A stretch of DNA of 19,247 nt from positions 1-19,247 of the forward strand of contig CAMCBB010000024.1 of NCBI GenBank assembly GCA_945872875.1, read 5' to 3'. The notes under the pieces were generated by a model that was not told where the DNA came from, searched no databases, and saw only the letters and a program-made list of their open reading frames with translations. Within the stretch, counting starts at the first letter, position 1. Every line of letters starts with the position of its first letter. Position numbers and translations under genes: made by a program. Of the stretch, positions 7,477 to 16,744 are shown piece after piece. The stretch is from Flavobacterium psychrophilum (GTDB lineage Bacteria > Bacteroidota > Bacteroidia > Flavobacteriales > Flavobacteriaceae).

Positions 7477-8226
7477 ATGAAACATTTTGTTTTATTATTA
7501 ACATTTTCACTTTTAATTGCATGTGCGAGTCACCCCTATTATGTGACTAAGATTGAAGGTAAAAAGATAGGTGTAAAAGATAAACAAAGTGCCGTTCCCG
7601 AAATTGAAAACTACATCAAACCCTTTAGAGAACACATTGACAAAGACCTAAATGAAGTTTTAGCCTATTGTCCTGAAAACTTAGACAAATCTAAAGGTGA
7701 ATTACAAACTAATATAGGTTGTTTTCTAGCTGACATCACTTTGGAAAAAAGTAATCCTATTTTTCTAAAAAGAGAAAATAAAAAAATAGATGTTTGTATT
7801 TTAAATCATGGTGGCATTCGAACAATTCTACCCAAAGGCGATGTAACTGCCAGAAATGCATACGAAGTTATGCCATTTGAAAATAGTGCTGTTGTTGTAG
7901 GATTAAAAAAAGAACAAATAATTGCTATTGCAAATTATATAATTTCCGAAAAGAAACCTCACCCATTGTCGGGGATGACCTTTACGATCTCTAAAGATAA
8001 ACAACCTATCAATATTCTTGTAAAAGGAAAACCTTTAGAAGAAAATACTATTTACTATGTGGTAACTTCAGACTATTTATCTAATGGCGGAGATAACATG
8101 GAGTTTTTTAAACAAAATGTAGAACGCCATGATTTAAATTACAAACTGCGTAATATTATGATTGATTATTTTAAAGATGTAGACACGCTTGTAATAAATA
8201 AAGACATTAGAATCACTAAAGAATAA
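7477..8226 (+). CDS. 5'-nucleotidase C-terminal-domain lipoprotein (substrate-binding half)
   Basis: A 249-aa protein corresponding to the C-terminal, substrate-binding domain of UshA-type 5'-nucleotidases, here as a free-standing gene. The ATG at 7477 is preferred over an in-frame ATG at 7447 because it puts a lipoprotein signal (LLIACAS, Cys16) at the N-terminus. Family motifs are NHGGIR (about 112-117; NGGGIR-like in UshA), YEVMPFEN (about 130-137) and SDYLSNGGDNM (about 200-210), which in UshA contact the nucleoside. It has no metal-binding motifs, so it cannot be a complete enzyme. The next gene, 4 nt downstream, supplies the metallophosphatase half, so the two probably assemble in the periplasm. 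The residues after the lipid Cys (ASHP) lack the acidic surface-export signal. Promoter not resolved. Confidence 0.88.
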   Translation: MKHFVLLLTFSLLIACASHPYYVTKIEGKKIGVKDKQSAVPEIENYIKPFREHIDKDLNEVLAYCPENLDKSKGELQTNIGCFLADITLEKSNPIFLKRENKKIDVCILNHGGIRTILPKGDVTARNAYEVMPFENSAVVVGLKKEQIIAIANYIISEKKPHPLSGMTFTISKDKQPINILVKGKPLEENTIYYVVTSDYLSNGGDNMEFFKQNVERHDLNYKLRNIMIDYFKDVDTLVINKDIRITKE

Positions 8227-8230
8227 AGTA

Positions 8231-9142
8231 ATGAAAAGAAGAGATTTTATACAAAAAACAGCTGCTACTTCTGCTTTTTTAGGATTAACAAGTTTCTCCT
8301 TAAGTAGTTTTAAAAGTGATAATATTAAACACATAACCATATTGCACACCAATGATGTGCACAGTTATATCGATCCGTTTCCTGACAATCACCCCAGAAA
8401 TCCTGGGATGGGTGGCGTAGCTAGAAGAGCTGCTATTATTGAAACCATCCGAAAAGAAAATCCTAATGTTCTTTTACTAGACGCTGGTGATATTTTTCAA
8501 GGAACTCCCTATTTTAATTATTATGGGGGAGAATTGGAGTTCAAATTAATGAATATGATGGGTTATGATGTTGTGACTCTTGGTAATCATGATTTTGATA
8601 ATGGAATTGACGGACTTCTTGCGCAAATGCCCAATGCAAAATTTGATTTCGTATCTAATTATGGGTTTCAAAATACGGTATTAGATGAACATGTAAAACC
8701 CTACCAAATTAAATATGTAGACGGAATTAAAATTGGAATATTTGGTCTAGGCATTGAATTACAAGGTTTGGTAGATAAGAAAAACTGTAAAGAAACGGTA
8801 TACAATGATCCAATAGAATCAGCGACTGACATGGCTCGAATTCTAAAACACGAAAATAAATGCGACCTTGTAATTTGTTTATCTCATATTGGCTATAATT
8901 ACAAAGAAGAACCAAACAAAGTTTGCGACCTAATGCTTGCCAAAAAAACGAAAGACATCGACTTAATTATTGGTGGACATACGCACACCTTTCTTGACAA
9001 ACCAGTTATTGAAAAAAATCTAGATGGTAAAGAAGTACTAATTAATCAAGTGGGATGTTACGGATTAAATTTAGGTCGAATTGACTTCTATCTTACTTCT
9101 GATAAAGAAATAGCAAGCAAAGGAAAATCTATTGTCATTTAA
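8231..9142 (+). CDS. Metallophosphatase, 5'-nucleotidase N-terminal half, Tat-exported
   Basis: A 303-aa dimetal phosphoesterase matching only the N-terminal catalytic domain of UshA-type 5'-nucleotidases; it ends where the C-terminal domain would begin. Residues 1-27 form a twin-arginine signal (MKRRDFIQK, R3-R4) with an Ala/Ser/Leu core. Metal ligands are visible in order: D42 and H44 (LHTNDVHS), D87 (DAGDIFQG), N119-H120 (TLGNHDFDNG), H219 (SHIGYN) and H250/H252 (GGHTHTF). It follows the lipoprotein gene by 4 nt and is presumably co-translated. The likely activity is removal of phosphate from nucleotides in the periplasm once paired with the substrate-binding half. It might also act alone on another phosphoester. 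A strong hairpin terminator follows 23 nt after the stop. Confidence 0.92.
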   Translation: MKRRDFIQKTAATSAFLGLTSFSLSSFKSDNIKHITILHTNDVHSYIDPFPDNHPRNPGMGGVARRAAIIETIRKENPNVLLLDAGDIFQGTPYFNYYGGELEFKLMNMMGYDVVTLGNHDFDNGIDGLLAQMPNAKFDFVSNYGFQNTVLDEHVKPYQIKYVDGIKIGIFGLGIELQGLVDKKNCKETVYNDPIESATDMARILKHENKCDLVICLSHIGYNYKEEPNKVCDLMLAKKTKDIDLIIGGHTHTFLDKPVIEKNLDGKEVLINQVGCYGLNLGRIDFYLTSDKEIASKGKSIVI

Positions 9143-9165
9143 TTTATTGATTGATGTAAATAAAT

Positions 9166-11227
<2,062 letters not shown>

Positions 11228-11251
11228 ATTTTGAATTTAAAAAAGAAAAAA

Positions 11252-11722
11252 CTATTGAATAATAGAATTAATTTGAAGATACAATTGACCATCGCTTAAT
11301 ATAGCACCTTCCTTAATTAAATTAAATATAGAAGTGTTTCTATCTCCGTCATAACCTTTTTTTCCTGTAAGCATTTCAACGGTATCCGTAAATAAATTAT
11401 CACTCAACCATTCCATTCCCGATTTTTGCAAAAAATCAACATCTGTAACCAGTGATTTAATCACCATTGAATCAATGTGATTTTCTTGGCAATGAAATAA
11501 AAAAATATGATTTTTAGAAAAGTGCTCTAAATACTGGGCGTTTGTCAATACATTTTCCCAAATCAAATCGGAAAACACATCCAACTCTTGCTCAGCAACT
11601 TCTGGAGTTTTTACTTTAATTTCATCCCATTCGTTTTTATCAATAGATTGAGTTGCTAAAAAAGTTGCAAATTCTTGGTGCAATTCTTCCAATTGCTCTT
11701 TGGTTAATCTTTTATATTTCAT
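11252..11722 (-). CDS. DUF6495-like conserved flavobacterial protein of unknown function
   Basis: A 156-aa protein resembling the flavobacterial DUF6495 family, recalled from its opening MKYKRLTKEQLEELHQEFA. It is acidic, mostly helical in appearance, and has no signal peptide or membrane segment, so it is likely cytoplasmic. Recognisable conserved-looking patches are WDEIK (about 32), NHIFLFHCQENHIDSMVIKS (about 70-89, with a single Cys and several His) and TGKKGYDGDRNTSIFNLI (about 119-136). No known catalytic motif fits. It starts 14 nt after the rplI-operon terminator, leaving almost no room for a promoter, so it may depend on read-through or on a promoter upstream within the end of rplI. 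It precedes ligA on the same strand. Confidence 0.72.
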   Translation of the reverse strand: MKYKRLTKEQLEELHQEFATFLATQSIDKNEWDEIKVKTPEVAEQELDVFSDLIWENVLTNAQYLEHFSKNHIFLFHCQENHIDSMVIKSLVTDVDFLQKSGMEWLSDNLFTDTVEMLTGKKGYDGDRNTSIFNLIKEGAILSDGQLYLQINSIIQ

Positions 11723-11736
11723 AATTAATGATTTAT

Positions 11737-11770
11737 AAAAAAAGTCCCGACTTACATCGAGACTTTTTAA
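11737..11770 (-). terminator. Intrinsic terminator of the rpsF-rpsR-rplI operon
   Basis: On the minus strand AAAAAGTCTCGA (11768-11757), the loop TGTAAG and TCGGGACTTTTT (11750-11739) form a 12-bp stem with one G-U pair, followed by further T residues. It begins about 20 nt after the rplI stop. The U-rich 3' side makes it a classic intrinsic terminator for the ribosomal protein operon. Confidence 0.85.
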
Positions 11771-11787
11771 TTTATAGTAGAAAGTTA

Positions 11788-12228
11788 TTAAACTTCAGCT
11801 ACAATTTCATAAGGTAATTCAACTACAACATCTCTATGTAATCTAATAGATGCAGTATACTTACCAGTTCTTTTTACAGTTCCACTAGTGATGAATTTTC
11901 TTTCAATAGTTTGACCTGCTTTTTCCAAAGCTTCTGCAATGTCAATGTTTGTTACAGAACCGAATAGTTTTTCACCACCTGCTTTAGAGGTAATTTTAAT
12001 TTCTAAAGCTTTAATAGCTTCAGCAATTTTGTGAGCATCTGCTACAACTTTTGCTTCTTTGTGCGCTTTTTGTTTTAAATTTTCAGCTAAAACTTTTTTA
12101 GCAGAAGGAGTAGCTAATTGAGCAAATCCTTGTGGTATTAAGAAATTACGACCGTAACCAGCTTTTACTGTAACTACATCGTCTTTAAATCCTAAATTCT
12201 GAACGTCTTGTTTTAATATAAGTTCCAT
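11788..12228 (-). CDS. rplI: 50S ribosomal protein bL9
   Basis: Binds 23S rRNA at the base of the L1 stalk and projects from the ribosome. It has 146 aa (E. coli 149). The N-terminal domain shows the family signature, MELILKQDVQNLGFKDDVVTVKAGYGRNFLIPQG region (residues 1-34), with GxGRNFLIP-type residues at 25-32. A long connecting helix (about 42-75) and the C-terminal rRNA-binding domain (FGSVTNIDIAEAL, about 90) follow. It is the third gene of the rpsF operon, separated from rpsR by 66 nt, a much longer gap than between rpsF and rpsR. That gap carries an AAGGA Shine-Dalgarno motif at 7-nt spacing and a possible small hairpin, suggesting independent translation control. It ends just before a strong terminator. 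Confidence 0.97.
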   Translation of the reverse strand: MELILKQDVQNLGFKDDVVTVKAGYGRNFLIPQGFAQLATPSAKKVLAENLKQKAHKEAKVVADAHKIAEAIKALEIKITSKAGGEKLFGSVTNIDIAEALEKAGQTIERKFITSGTVKRTGKYTASIRLHRDVVVELPYEIVAEV

Positions 12229-12235
12229 GTTGTTG

Positions 12236-12240
12236 TCCTT
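12236..12240 (-). promoter_or_regulatory. Shine-Dalgarno site of rplI
   Basis: AAGGA on the minus strand with exactly 7 nt to the rplI ATG, the classic spacing. Upstream in the same 66-nt leader, GGTTTCT (12275-12269) can pair with GGGAACC (12261-12255) using two G-U pairs. In this phylum such sites are rare because the 16S anti-Shine-Dalgarno tail is sequestered on the 30S platform. Confidence 0.55.
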
Positions 12241-12294
12241 AATTATAGAAGTTAGGTTCCCTTATTGGAGAAACCAACAACTGTTGATTTTAAA

Positions 12295-12591
12295 TTATTT
12301 TAATAAATCGGCTACATATGGCATTAAAGCTAAGTGACGTGCTCTTTTCACAGCAACAGACACTTTTCTTTGATACTTCAATGAAGTTCCTGTTAAACGA
12401 CGAGGAAGAATTTTTCCTTGTTCGTTAACGAATTTTAATAAGAAATCTGCATCTTTATAATCAATATATTTGATTCCAGATTTTTTGAAACGACAATACT
12501 TTTTAGTTTTGTTAGTTTCTATGTTCAAAGGCGTTAAATATCTGATATCTCCGTCTTTTTTTCCTGAAGCTGATTGTTGTAAATTTGCCAT
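12295..12591 (-). CDS. rpsR: 30S ribosomal protein bS18
   Basis: Component of the 30S platform that binds 16S rRNA as a pair with bS6. It has 98 aa, longer than E. coli (75 aa) because of an N-terminal extension of about 20 residues ([20 protein letters not shown]), which is common in Bacteroidetes. Core motifs are [18 protein letters not shown] (about 30-47), [19 protein letters not shown] (about 56-74) and the end [16 protein letters not shown]. It begins 2 nt after the rpsF stop, so translation of the two is almost certainly coupled, as suits partners that assemble together. No ssb gene lies between rpsF and rpsR, unlike in many Firmicutes. Confidence 0.97.
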   Translation of the reverse strand: MANLQQSASGKKDGDIRYLTPLNIETNKTKKYCRFKKSGIKYIDYKDADFLLKFVNEQGKILPRRLTGTSLKYQRKVSVAVKRARHLALMPYVADLLK

Positions 12592-12593
12592 GA

Positions 12594-12935
12594 TTACGCT
12601 TTTGCTACTTTAAGTTTTTCTCTTCTTCTTACTGCCCAAGATATTGCATGTTTGTCAAGACTTACAGTCAAGAAACGCATAATTCTTTCGTCACGTCTAA
12701 ATTCAGTTTCAAAAGCAATTAATACTTCTGGTGACACTTGGAATTCAAATAAATGGTAAAAACCACTTTTTTTGTTTTGGATTTCGTAAGCTAATTTTTT
12801 TAAGCCCCAATCCTCTTTAGATACCATCTTTGCTCCTCTGCTTGTAAGAAAATCTTCAAATTTGCTTACTGTTTCCTTTACCTGAACTTCAGATAAAACG
12901 GGATTTAAGATGAAAACAGTTTCGTAATGATTCAT
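12594..12935 (-). CDS. rpsF: 30S ribosomal protein bS6
   Basis: Platform protein that pairs with bS18. The ATG at 12935 gives 113 aa starting [16 protein letters not shown], the family's usual N-terminus. An in-frame ATG at 13010 would add 25 Cys/Phe/Ile-rich residues encoded upstream of the predicted promoter, so it is rejected. Conserved features are the first strand YETVFILNP (4-12), the [19 protein letters not shown] region (about 34-52), [11 protein letters not shown] (about 55-65) and the [10 protein letters not shown] helix (about 79-88). First gene of rpsF-rpsR-rplI, with a consensus promoter and a leader of about 28 nt. That leader is too short and AT-rich to hold the bS6:bS18-binding structure described in other bacteria. 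Confidence 0.96.
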   Translation of the reverse strand: MNHYETVFILNPVLSEVQVKETVSKFEDFLTSRGAKMVSKEDWGLKKLAYEIQNKKSGFYHLFEFQVSPEVLIAFETEFRRDERIMRFLTVSLDKHAISWAVRRREKLKVAKA

Positions 12936-12969
12936 AATAAATATGTTTTTAATTATATAAAATTGGGTG

Positions 12970-12999
12970 CAAAAGTAAGTATTATTTATAAATAAACAA
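12970..12999 (-). promoter_or_regulatory. Bacteroidetes-type promoter of the rpsF operon
   Basis: On the minus strand TTG (12999-12997), 19 nt, then TACTTTTG (12977-12970): a full match to the TTG-N19-TAnnTTTG consensus. The predicted start near 12963-12966 gives a leader of about 28 nt. It also shows that the in-frame ATG at 13010 lies upstream of the message. Confidence 0.8.
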
Positions 13000-13106
13000 G
13001 CACAAATCAATATTAATCGCTAAAAAGCAAAAAAAAGCTACAAAGATTAGGTTCTCAATTTTAAAAAAAATATATTAGCAACACAAAATCAATAAATTAA
13101 TTGATA

Positions 13107-13802
13107 ATGAAATTAAACTGCGTTGTCATTGAAGACAGTTCTTTACAAAGAATAGTTATTACTAAATTAGTAAACAATCACCCTAATCTAAAGTTGGTTG
13201 GAGATTTCTCAAATCCTATTGAAGCTAAAAACTGTATTACCGTAAATGATGTAGACTTGGTTCTATTAGATATTGAAATGCCGGTTATTAATGGATTTGA
13301 TTTAATTGACAGCTTAAAAGTAAATCCGCAAATAATATTCATCACAGCCAAAGCAGAATATGCGCTTAAAGCATTTGATTATAATGCAACCGATTATCTT
13401 CAAAAACCTGTCTTACAAGATCGCTTTAATTCGGCAATTAAAAGAGCATTAGAATTTTACCAATTAAAGAAAGAACATGTTGAAGAAGATGGTGATCATA
13501 TTTTTATTAAAAGTAATCTGAAAAAATTAAAAATTTTCACCAATAGAATCAAATGGATTGAGGCCTATGGAGATTATGTAAAAGTAGTAACCGAAGAAGA
13601 TTCTCATTTAGTATTGTCAACAATGAAATCTTTTGAAAAGGATTTGCCTTCCGAAAAATTTATTCGAGTTCATAAATCGTATATTATCAATATAGAGAAA
13701 GTAGAACGATTTAATAGCAAATTTGCTGAAATTGGTCCAACAAAAATTCCGTTAAGTAGAAATAAAAAAGAAGATCTGATTAAAGCACTTTATATAGATT
13801 AA
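13107..13802 (+). CDS. LytTR-family two-component response regulator, orphan
   Basis: A 231-aa transcription regulator. The receiver domain (1-120) has the acidic pair E9-D10 (VVIEDSS), phospho-acceptor D55 in LLDIEMPVINGFD, T80 and K100 in YLQKP. The LytTR DNA-binding domain (about 132-230) has IEAYGDYVKV (about 152-161) and FIRVHKSYIIN (about 185-195). The ATG at 13107 is preferred over a TTG two codons upstream because it puts the receiver strand at residue 3. No histidine kinase is nearby, so its partner is probably a LytS/YehU-type sensor elsewhere. Its stop codon overlaps that of convergent priA. A degenerate -7 element (TATATTAG, 13071-13078) lies about 30 nt upstream. Targets cannot be read from this window. 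Confidence 0.92.
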   Translation: MKLNCVVIEDSSLQRIVITKLVNNHPNLKLVGDFSNPIEAKNCITVNDVDLVLLDIEMPVINGFDLIDSLKVNPQIIFITAKAEYALKAFDYNATDYLQKPVLQDRFNSAIKRALEFYQLKKEHVEEDGDHIFIKSNLKKLKIFTNRIKWIEAYGDYVKVVTEEDSHLVLSTMKSFEKDLPSEKFIRVHKSYIINIEKVERFNSKFAEIGPTKIPLSRNKKEDLIKALYID

Positions 13803-16246
13803 TAAAAATCCACATTAACTGTTACTTTTATAGATCGATATTGAGCTACAGCTTCAAAGCTATTTAGCATTTTCTGAATTGTTTTTTTAGTAGAAACCAA
13901 TGCCCCTTCTTGAGGAATTTTAACCATTATGGTTCTTATATATTCATTACGAATACGATTAATTCCAGGTTCTTCTGGACCAAGTACAGGTATTTGCAAA
14001 TTTTGACTCAATACTTGATACAACCACATTGAACCTTCTTTTAATTTTTCAAAATCTTTGTGTTTTAAAGTCAGTTTTACTAATCTAAAATAGGGTGGAT
14101 ACTTATAAATTAAGCGTTCATAAAGCTGCTCTTTATACATAGAGCCAAAATCATTATGTGTGACTTGTTGAATAATATTGTGATTCACATTATAGGTCTG
14201 AATAATCACTTTTCCCTTTTTATCCGCTCTACCTGCTCTACCTGACACTTGAGTCATCATTTGAAAACTTCTTTCAAAAGCCCTAAAATCGGGATGGTAT
14301 AACATAGTATCGGCATTCATAATTCCAACCAAAGTTACATTATCAAAATCCAATCCTTTGGCTAGCATTTGTGTTCCAACCAAAATATCTATTTCTCTAT
14401 TTTTAAAACTATCAATTAATTTCTCAAAGCTGTATTTACCACGAGTGGTATCTTGATCCATTCGCTTGATGTTTTTTGTAGGAAATAACTCAGCTAACTC
14501 CAATTCAATTTGTTCAGTTCCAAAACCCTTTGCGGTGATATCAACACTTGAACAAGCATGACAATTTGTTGGTTTAGCAATTGAATACCCGCAATAATGA
14601 CAACGCAATTGATTTTTAAATTTATGATAAGTCAAACTCACATTGCAACTTGTACATTGAGGAATATGTCCGCAAGTAATACATTCTAAAACCGGTGAAA
14701 AACCGCGTCTATTTTGAAAAAGAATTACTTGCTCGCCTGCAGATAATGCTTCGGCTATAGCTTCAATTAAAGTCATACTAAAATGACCTTTCATTCTTTT
14801 TTTGAAGTAGCTTTCTTTTAAGTCCACCAATTCTACTTCAGGCAAAGGTGCTTTACCATAGCGTTCTTTGATAGATATCAATCCAAATTTTCCTGATTGC
14901 GCATTGAAATAAGTTTCAATACTTGGCGTAGCAGAACCCAATAAAACTTTTGCTTTTTGAGCTTGCGCCAAAACAATAGCTGCATCACGCGCATGGTATC
15001 TTGGTGCTGGATCTTGCTGCTTAAAAGTTTGTTCGTGCTCTTCATCAATAATAATCAAACCTAAATTAGAATACGGCAAAAACAAAGCCGACCTCGCCCC
15101 TATCACAATCTTGGCTTTATCCGATTTTTCAAGAACTTGATTCCAAACTTCAATGCGTTCGTTATTTGAATATTTGGAATGAAAAACCGCCACTTCATTA
15201 CCAAAATGCTGAGTCAACCTAGAAACCAATTGCGTAGTTAAAGCAATTTCAGGAAGCAAATACAAAACTTGTTTTCCTTGAGCCAGGTAATCTTCTATTA
15301 GCTTGGTGTAAATTTCGGTCTTTCCAGAAGAAGTAATTCCGTGTAACAAGGAAACTTCTTTAGTATTAAAACTTTCTATAATTTCAGAATAAGCCTTACT
15401 TTGAGTTTCACTCAATTGTAAATTTGAAGCAGTTTTATTTGAATCGAAATTAACTCGATCGTGCTGTAGATAATATTCTTCAAAGATGTTTTTATCGATT
15501 AATGCTTTAATTATTGCCGCCGAAGTTTGAGCAGTTTCGGTTAAATGTTTTACAGAAATTGGTTTTTTCTCTACTGCTTGCAACTGAAAATAGTGCATTA
15601 AAACTTCTTTTTGTTTTGCTCCTTTTAGAGAATCCAATAAAGAAACTAATTTGTTTTCGTTAGAATATTCTTCATTCAATCGAATGTATCGAACTAATTT
15701 TGGTTTGTATTCTTCATGTATTTCTTCATGAAGTGTTAAAACATTTTTATGTAGTAATTTATGAACAACAGGAAATATACTTTTCTTGTTCAAAATAGAC
15801 ATAATATCCTGAACCTTTAATGAACTTTGCTGTTGTAAGGCTTCATAAATTAGGTATTCCTCATCGGACAATTCACTAACTTCAATTGTAGTTTCTTTTT
15901 GAGAAGAAACAATAGTTTCGCTCTCTAAAATAAAAGCAGACGGCATGGCGCCTCGATAAACATCGCCAATAGCGCACATGTAATAGGAAGCAATCCATTG
16001 CCAATGTGCAATTTGAAATTCATTTACAATGGGATTTTCATCTAAAATTTGATGAATTTCTTTAGCTTCATATAAAGTAGGTGGAATTTGATGAAGATCA
16101 ATTACTAAAGCGGTGTATATTTTGTTTTTCCCAAATGGAACCGCAACACGAACTCCTTTTTGAATATAGTTAAACTCCGCTTCAGAAACACTGTAGGTAA
16201 AAGTTTTAGCTAAGGATAACGGTAAAAGAACTTCGATGAAATGCAT
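13799..16246 (-). CDS. priA: Primosomal replication restart helicase PriA
   Basis: 3'-5' superfamily 2 helicase that reloads the replisome at stalled forks. At 815 aa it is longer than E. coli PriA (732), with extra sequence around residues 120-290 between the DNA-binding and helicase parts. Visible motifs: N-terminal fork-binding domain with GVRVAVPFGKNKIYTALV (about 31-48); Walker A GITSSGKTEIY (about 302-312); DEEHE (about 400); GSATPS (about 438); a zinc-binding cluster of eight Cys from CITCGH to CHACSS (about 519-568); VGTQMLAKGLDFDNV (about 620-634); and QVSGRAGRA (about 663-671). The Walker A has TSS where most PriA proteins have TGS. It overlaps the end of the LytTR regulator gene by 4 nt, tail to tail, with no terminator between them. 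Confidence 0.96.
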   Translation of the reverse strand: MHFIEVLLPLSLAKTFTYSVSEAEFNYIQKGVRVAVPFGKNKIYTALVIDLHQIPPTLYEAKEIHQILDENPIVNEFQIAHWQWIASYYMCAIGDVYRGAMPSAFILESETIVSSQKETTIEVSELSDEEYLIYEALQQQSSLKVQDIMSILNKKSIFPVVHKLLHKNVLTLHEEIHEEYKPKLVRYIRLNEEYSNENKLVSLLDSLKGAKQKEVLMHYFQLQAVEKKPISVKHLTETAQTSAAIIKALIDKNIFEEYYLQHDRVNFDSNKTASNLQLSETQSKAYSEIIESFNTKEVSLLHGITSSGKTEIYTKLIEDYLAQGKQVLYLLPEIALTTQLVSRLTQHFGNEVAVFHSKYSNNERIEVWNQVLEKSDKAKIVIGARSALFLPYSNLGLIIIDEEHEQTFKQQDPAPRYHARDAAIVLAQAQKAKVLLGSATPSIETYFNAQSGKFGLISIKERYGKAPLPEVELVDLKESYFKKRMKGHFSMTLIEAIAEALSAGEQVILFQNRRGFSPVLECITCGHIPQCTSCNVSLTYHKFKNQLRCHYCGYSIAKPTNCHACSSVDITAKGFGTEQIELELAELFPTKNIKRMDQDTTRGKYSFEKLIDSFKNREIDILVGTQMLAKGLDFDNVTLVGIMNADTMLYHPDFRAFERSFQMMTQVSGRAGRADKKGKVIIQTYNVNHNIIQQVTHNDFGSMYKEQLYERLIYKYPPYFRLVKLTLKHKDFEKLKEGSMWLYQVLSQNLQIPVLGPEEPGINRIRNEYIRTIMVKIPQEGALVSTKKTIQKMLNSFEAVAQYRSIKVTVNVDFY

Positions 16247-16297
16247 TATAGTTTTAAGATAGGGATTTAGAGCTGCTTTATCTACTAATGCAAAATA

Positions 16298-16744
16298 TTA
16301 ACTTTTTGCTCGATACCAATATTGAGTTCTTCCAATTAATGAAATTCCTATATAGCCTCTCACTTTTAATTTGTCTTTAGATTCTAAAGAAATAGAACAT
16401 TTATATAACTTTCCATTTTTTGGATCTAATATTTTCCCATTTGAATACTCATCATCTTCTTTTGTTAAACCTTTAATAATAACAAGTCCTTGAATTGACT
16501 TATTTTTATCTTCTCCATCGCACAATTCGCATTTTTTATTCTTTTTTTCTGGGTCCAATACTTCTAAAATTCTACCAAATACTTTTCCATTTTTTTCAAA
16601 AATCTCTACAATTGATTTTTCTTTACCTGTTTCATCATCAATTGTTTTCCATTTTCCAATAATATTTTGAGAAAATGAAAATTGAGAAACTAATAAAAAA
16701 ACAAAAAGAGATTTACTGCTGAATTTACACATTTTTGATGTCAT
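16298..16744 (-). CDS. DUF2147 family exported protein
   Basis: A 148-aa secreted or periplasmic protein of the DUF2147 family, whose biochemical role is not established. The N-terminus is a signal peptide (about 1-26, ending FSFSQ); an in-frame Met5 at 16732 would still leave a signal peptide. The mature part has IIGKWKTIDDETGK (about 29-42), a CxxC pair in KKCELCDGE (about 71-79), GKILDPKNGKLYKC (about 103-116) and the closing RGYIGISLIGRTQYWYR (about 129-145), the family's recurring pattern of a small beta-barrel-like domain. Its ATG overlaps the TGA of the BrkB-like gene (ATGA), indicating translational coupling as the last gene of the nadC cluster. Confidence 0.9.
   Translation of the reverse strand: MTSKMCKFSSKSLFVFLLVSQFSFSQNIIGKWKTIDDETGKEKSIVEIFEKNGKVFGRILEVLDPEKKNKKCELCDGEDKNKSIQGLVIIKGLTKEDDEYSNGKILDPKNGKLYKCSISLESKDKLKVRGYIGISLIGRTQYWYRAKS

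Noticed and set aside
8134..8352. 72-codon minus-strand ORF across the junction of the two 5'-nucleotidase genes
   Set aside because: It is antisense to two well-supported genes and has no recognisable features.
12936..12969. bS6:bS18 autoregulatory RNA structure in the rpsF leader
   Set aside because: The predicted leader is about 28 nt, AT-rich and lacks the CCG-bearing stem described for that motif.
12936..13010. Upstream in-frame start for rpsF
   Set aside because: The extra residues do not resemble bS6 and most lie upstream of the consensus promoter's start point.
16290..16309. GCAAAA/TTTTGC inverted repeat over the DUF2147 stop codon
   Set aside because: Only 6 bp, mostly A-T, no T-tract; expected by chance in such AT-rich DNA and not called a terminator.
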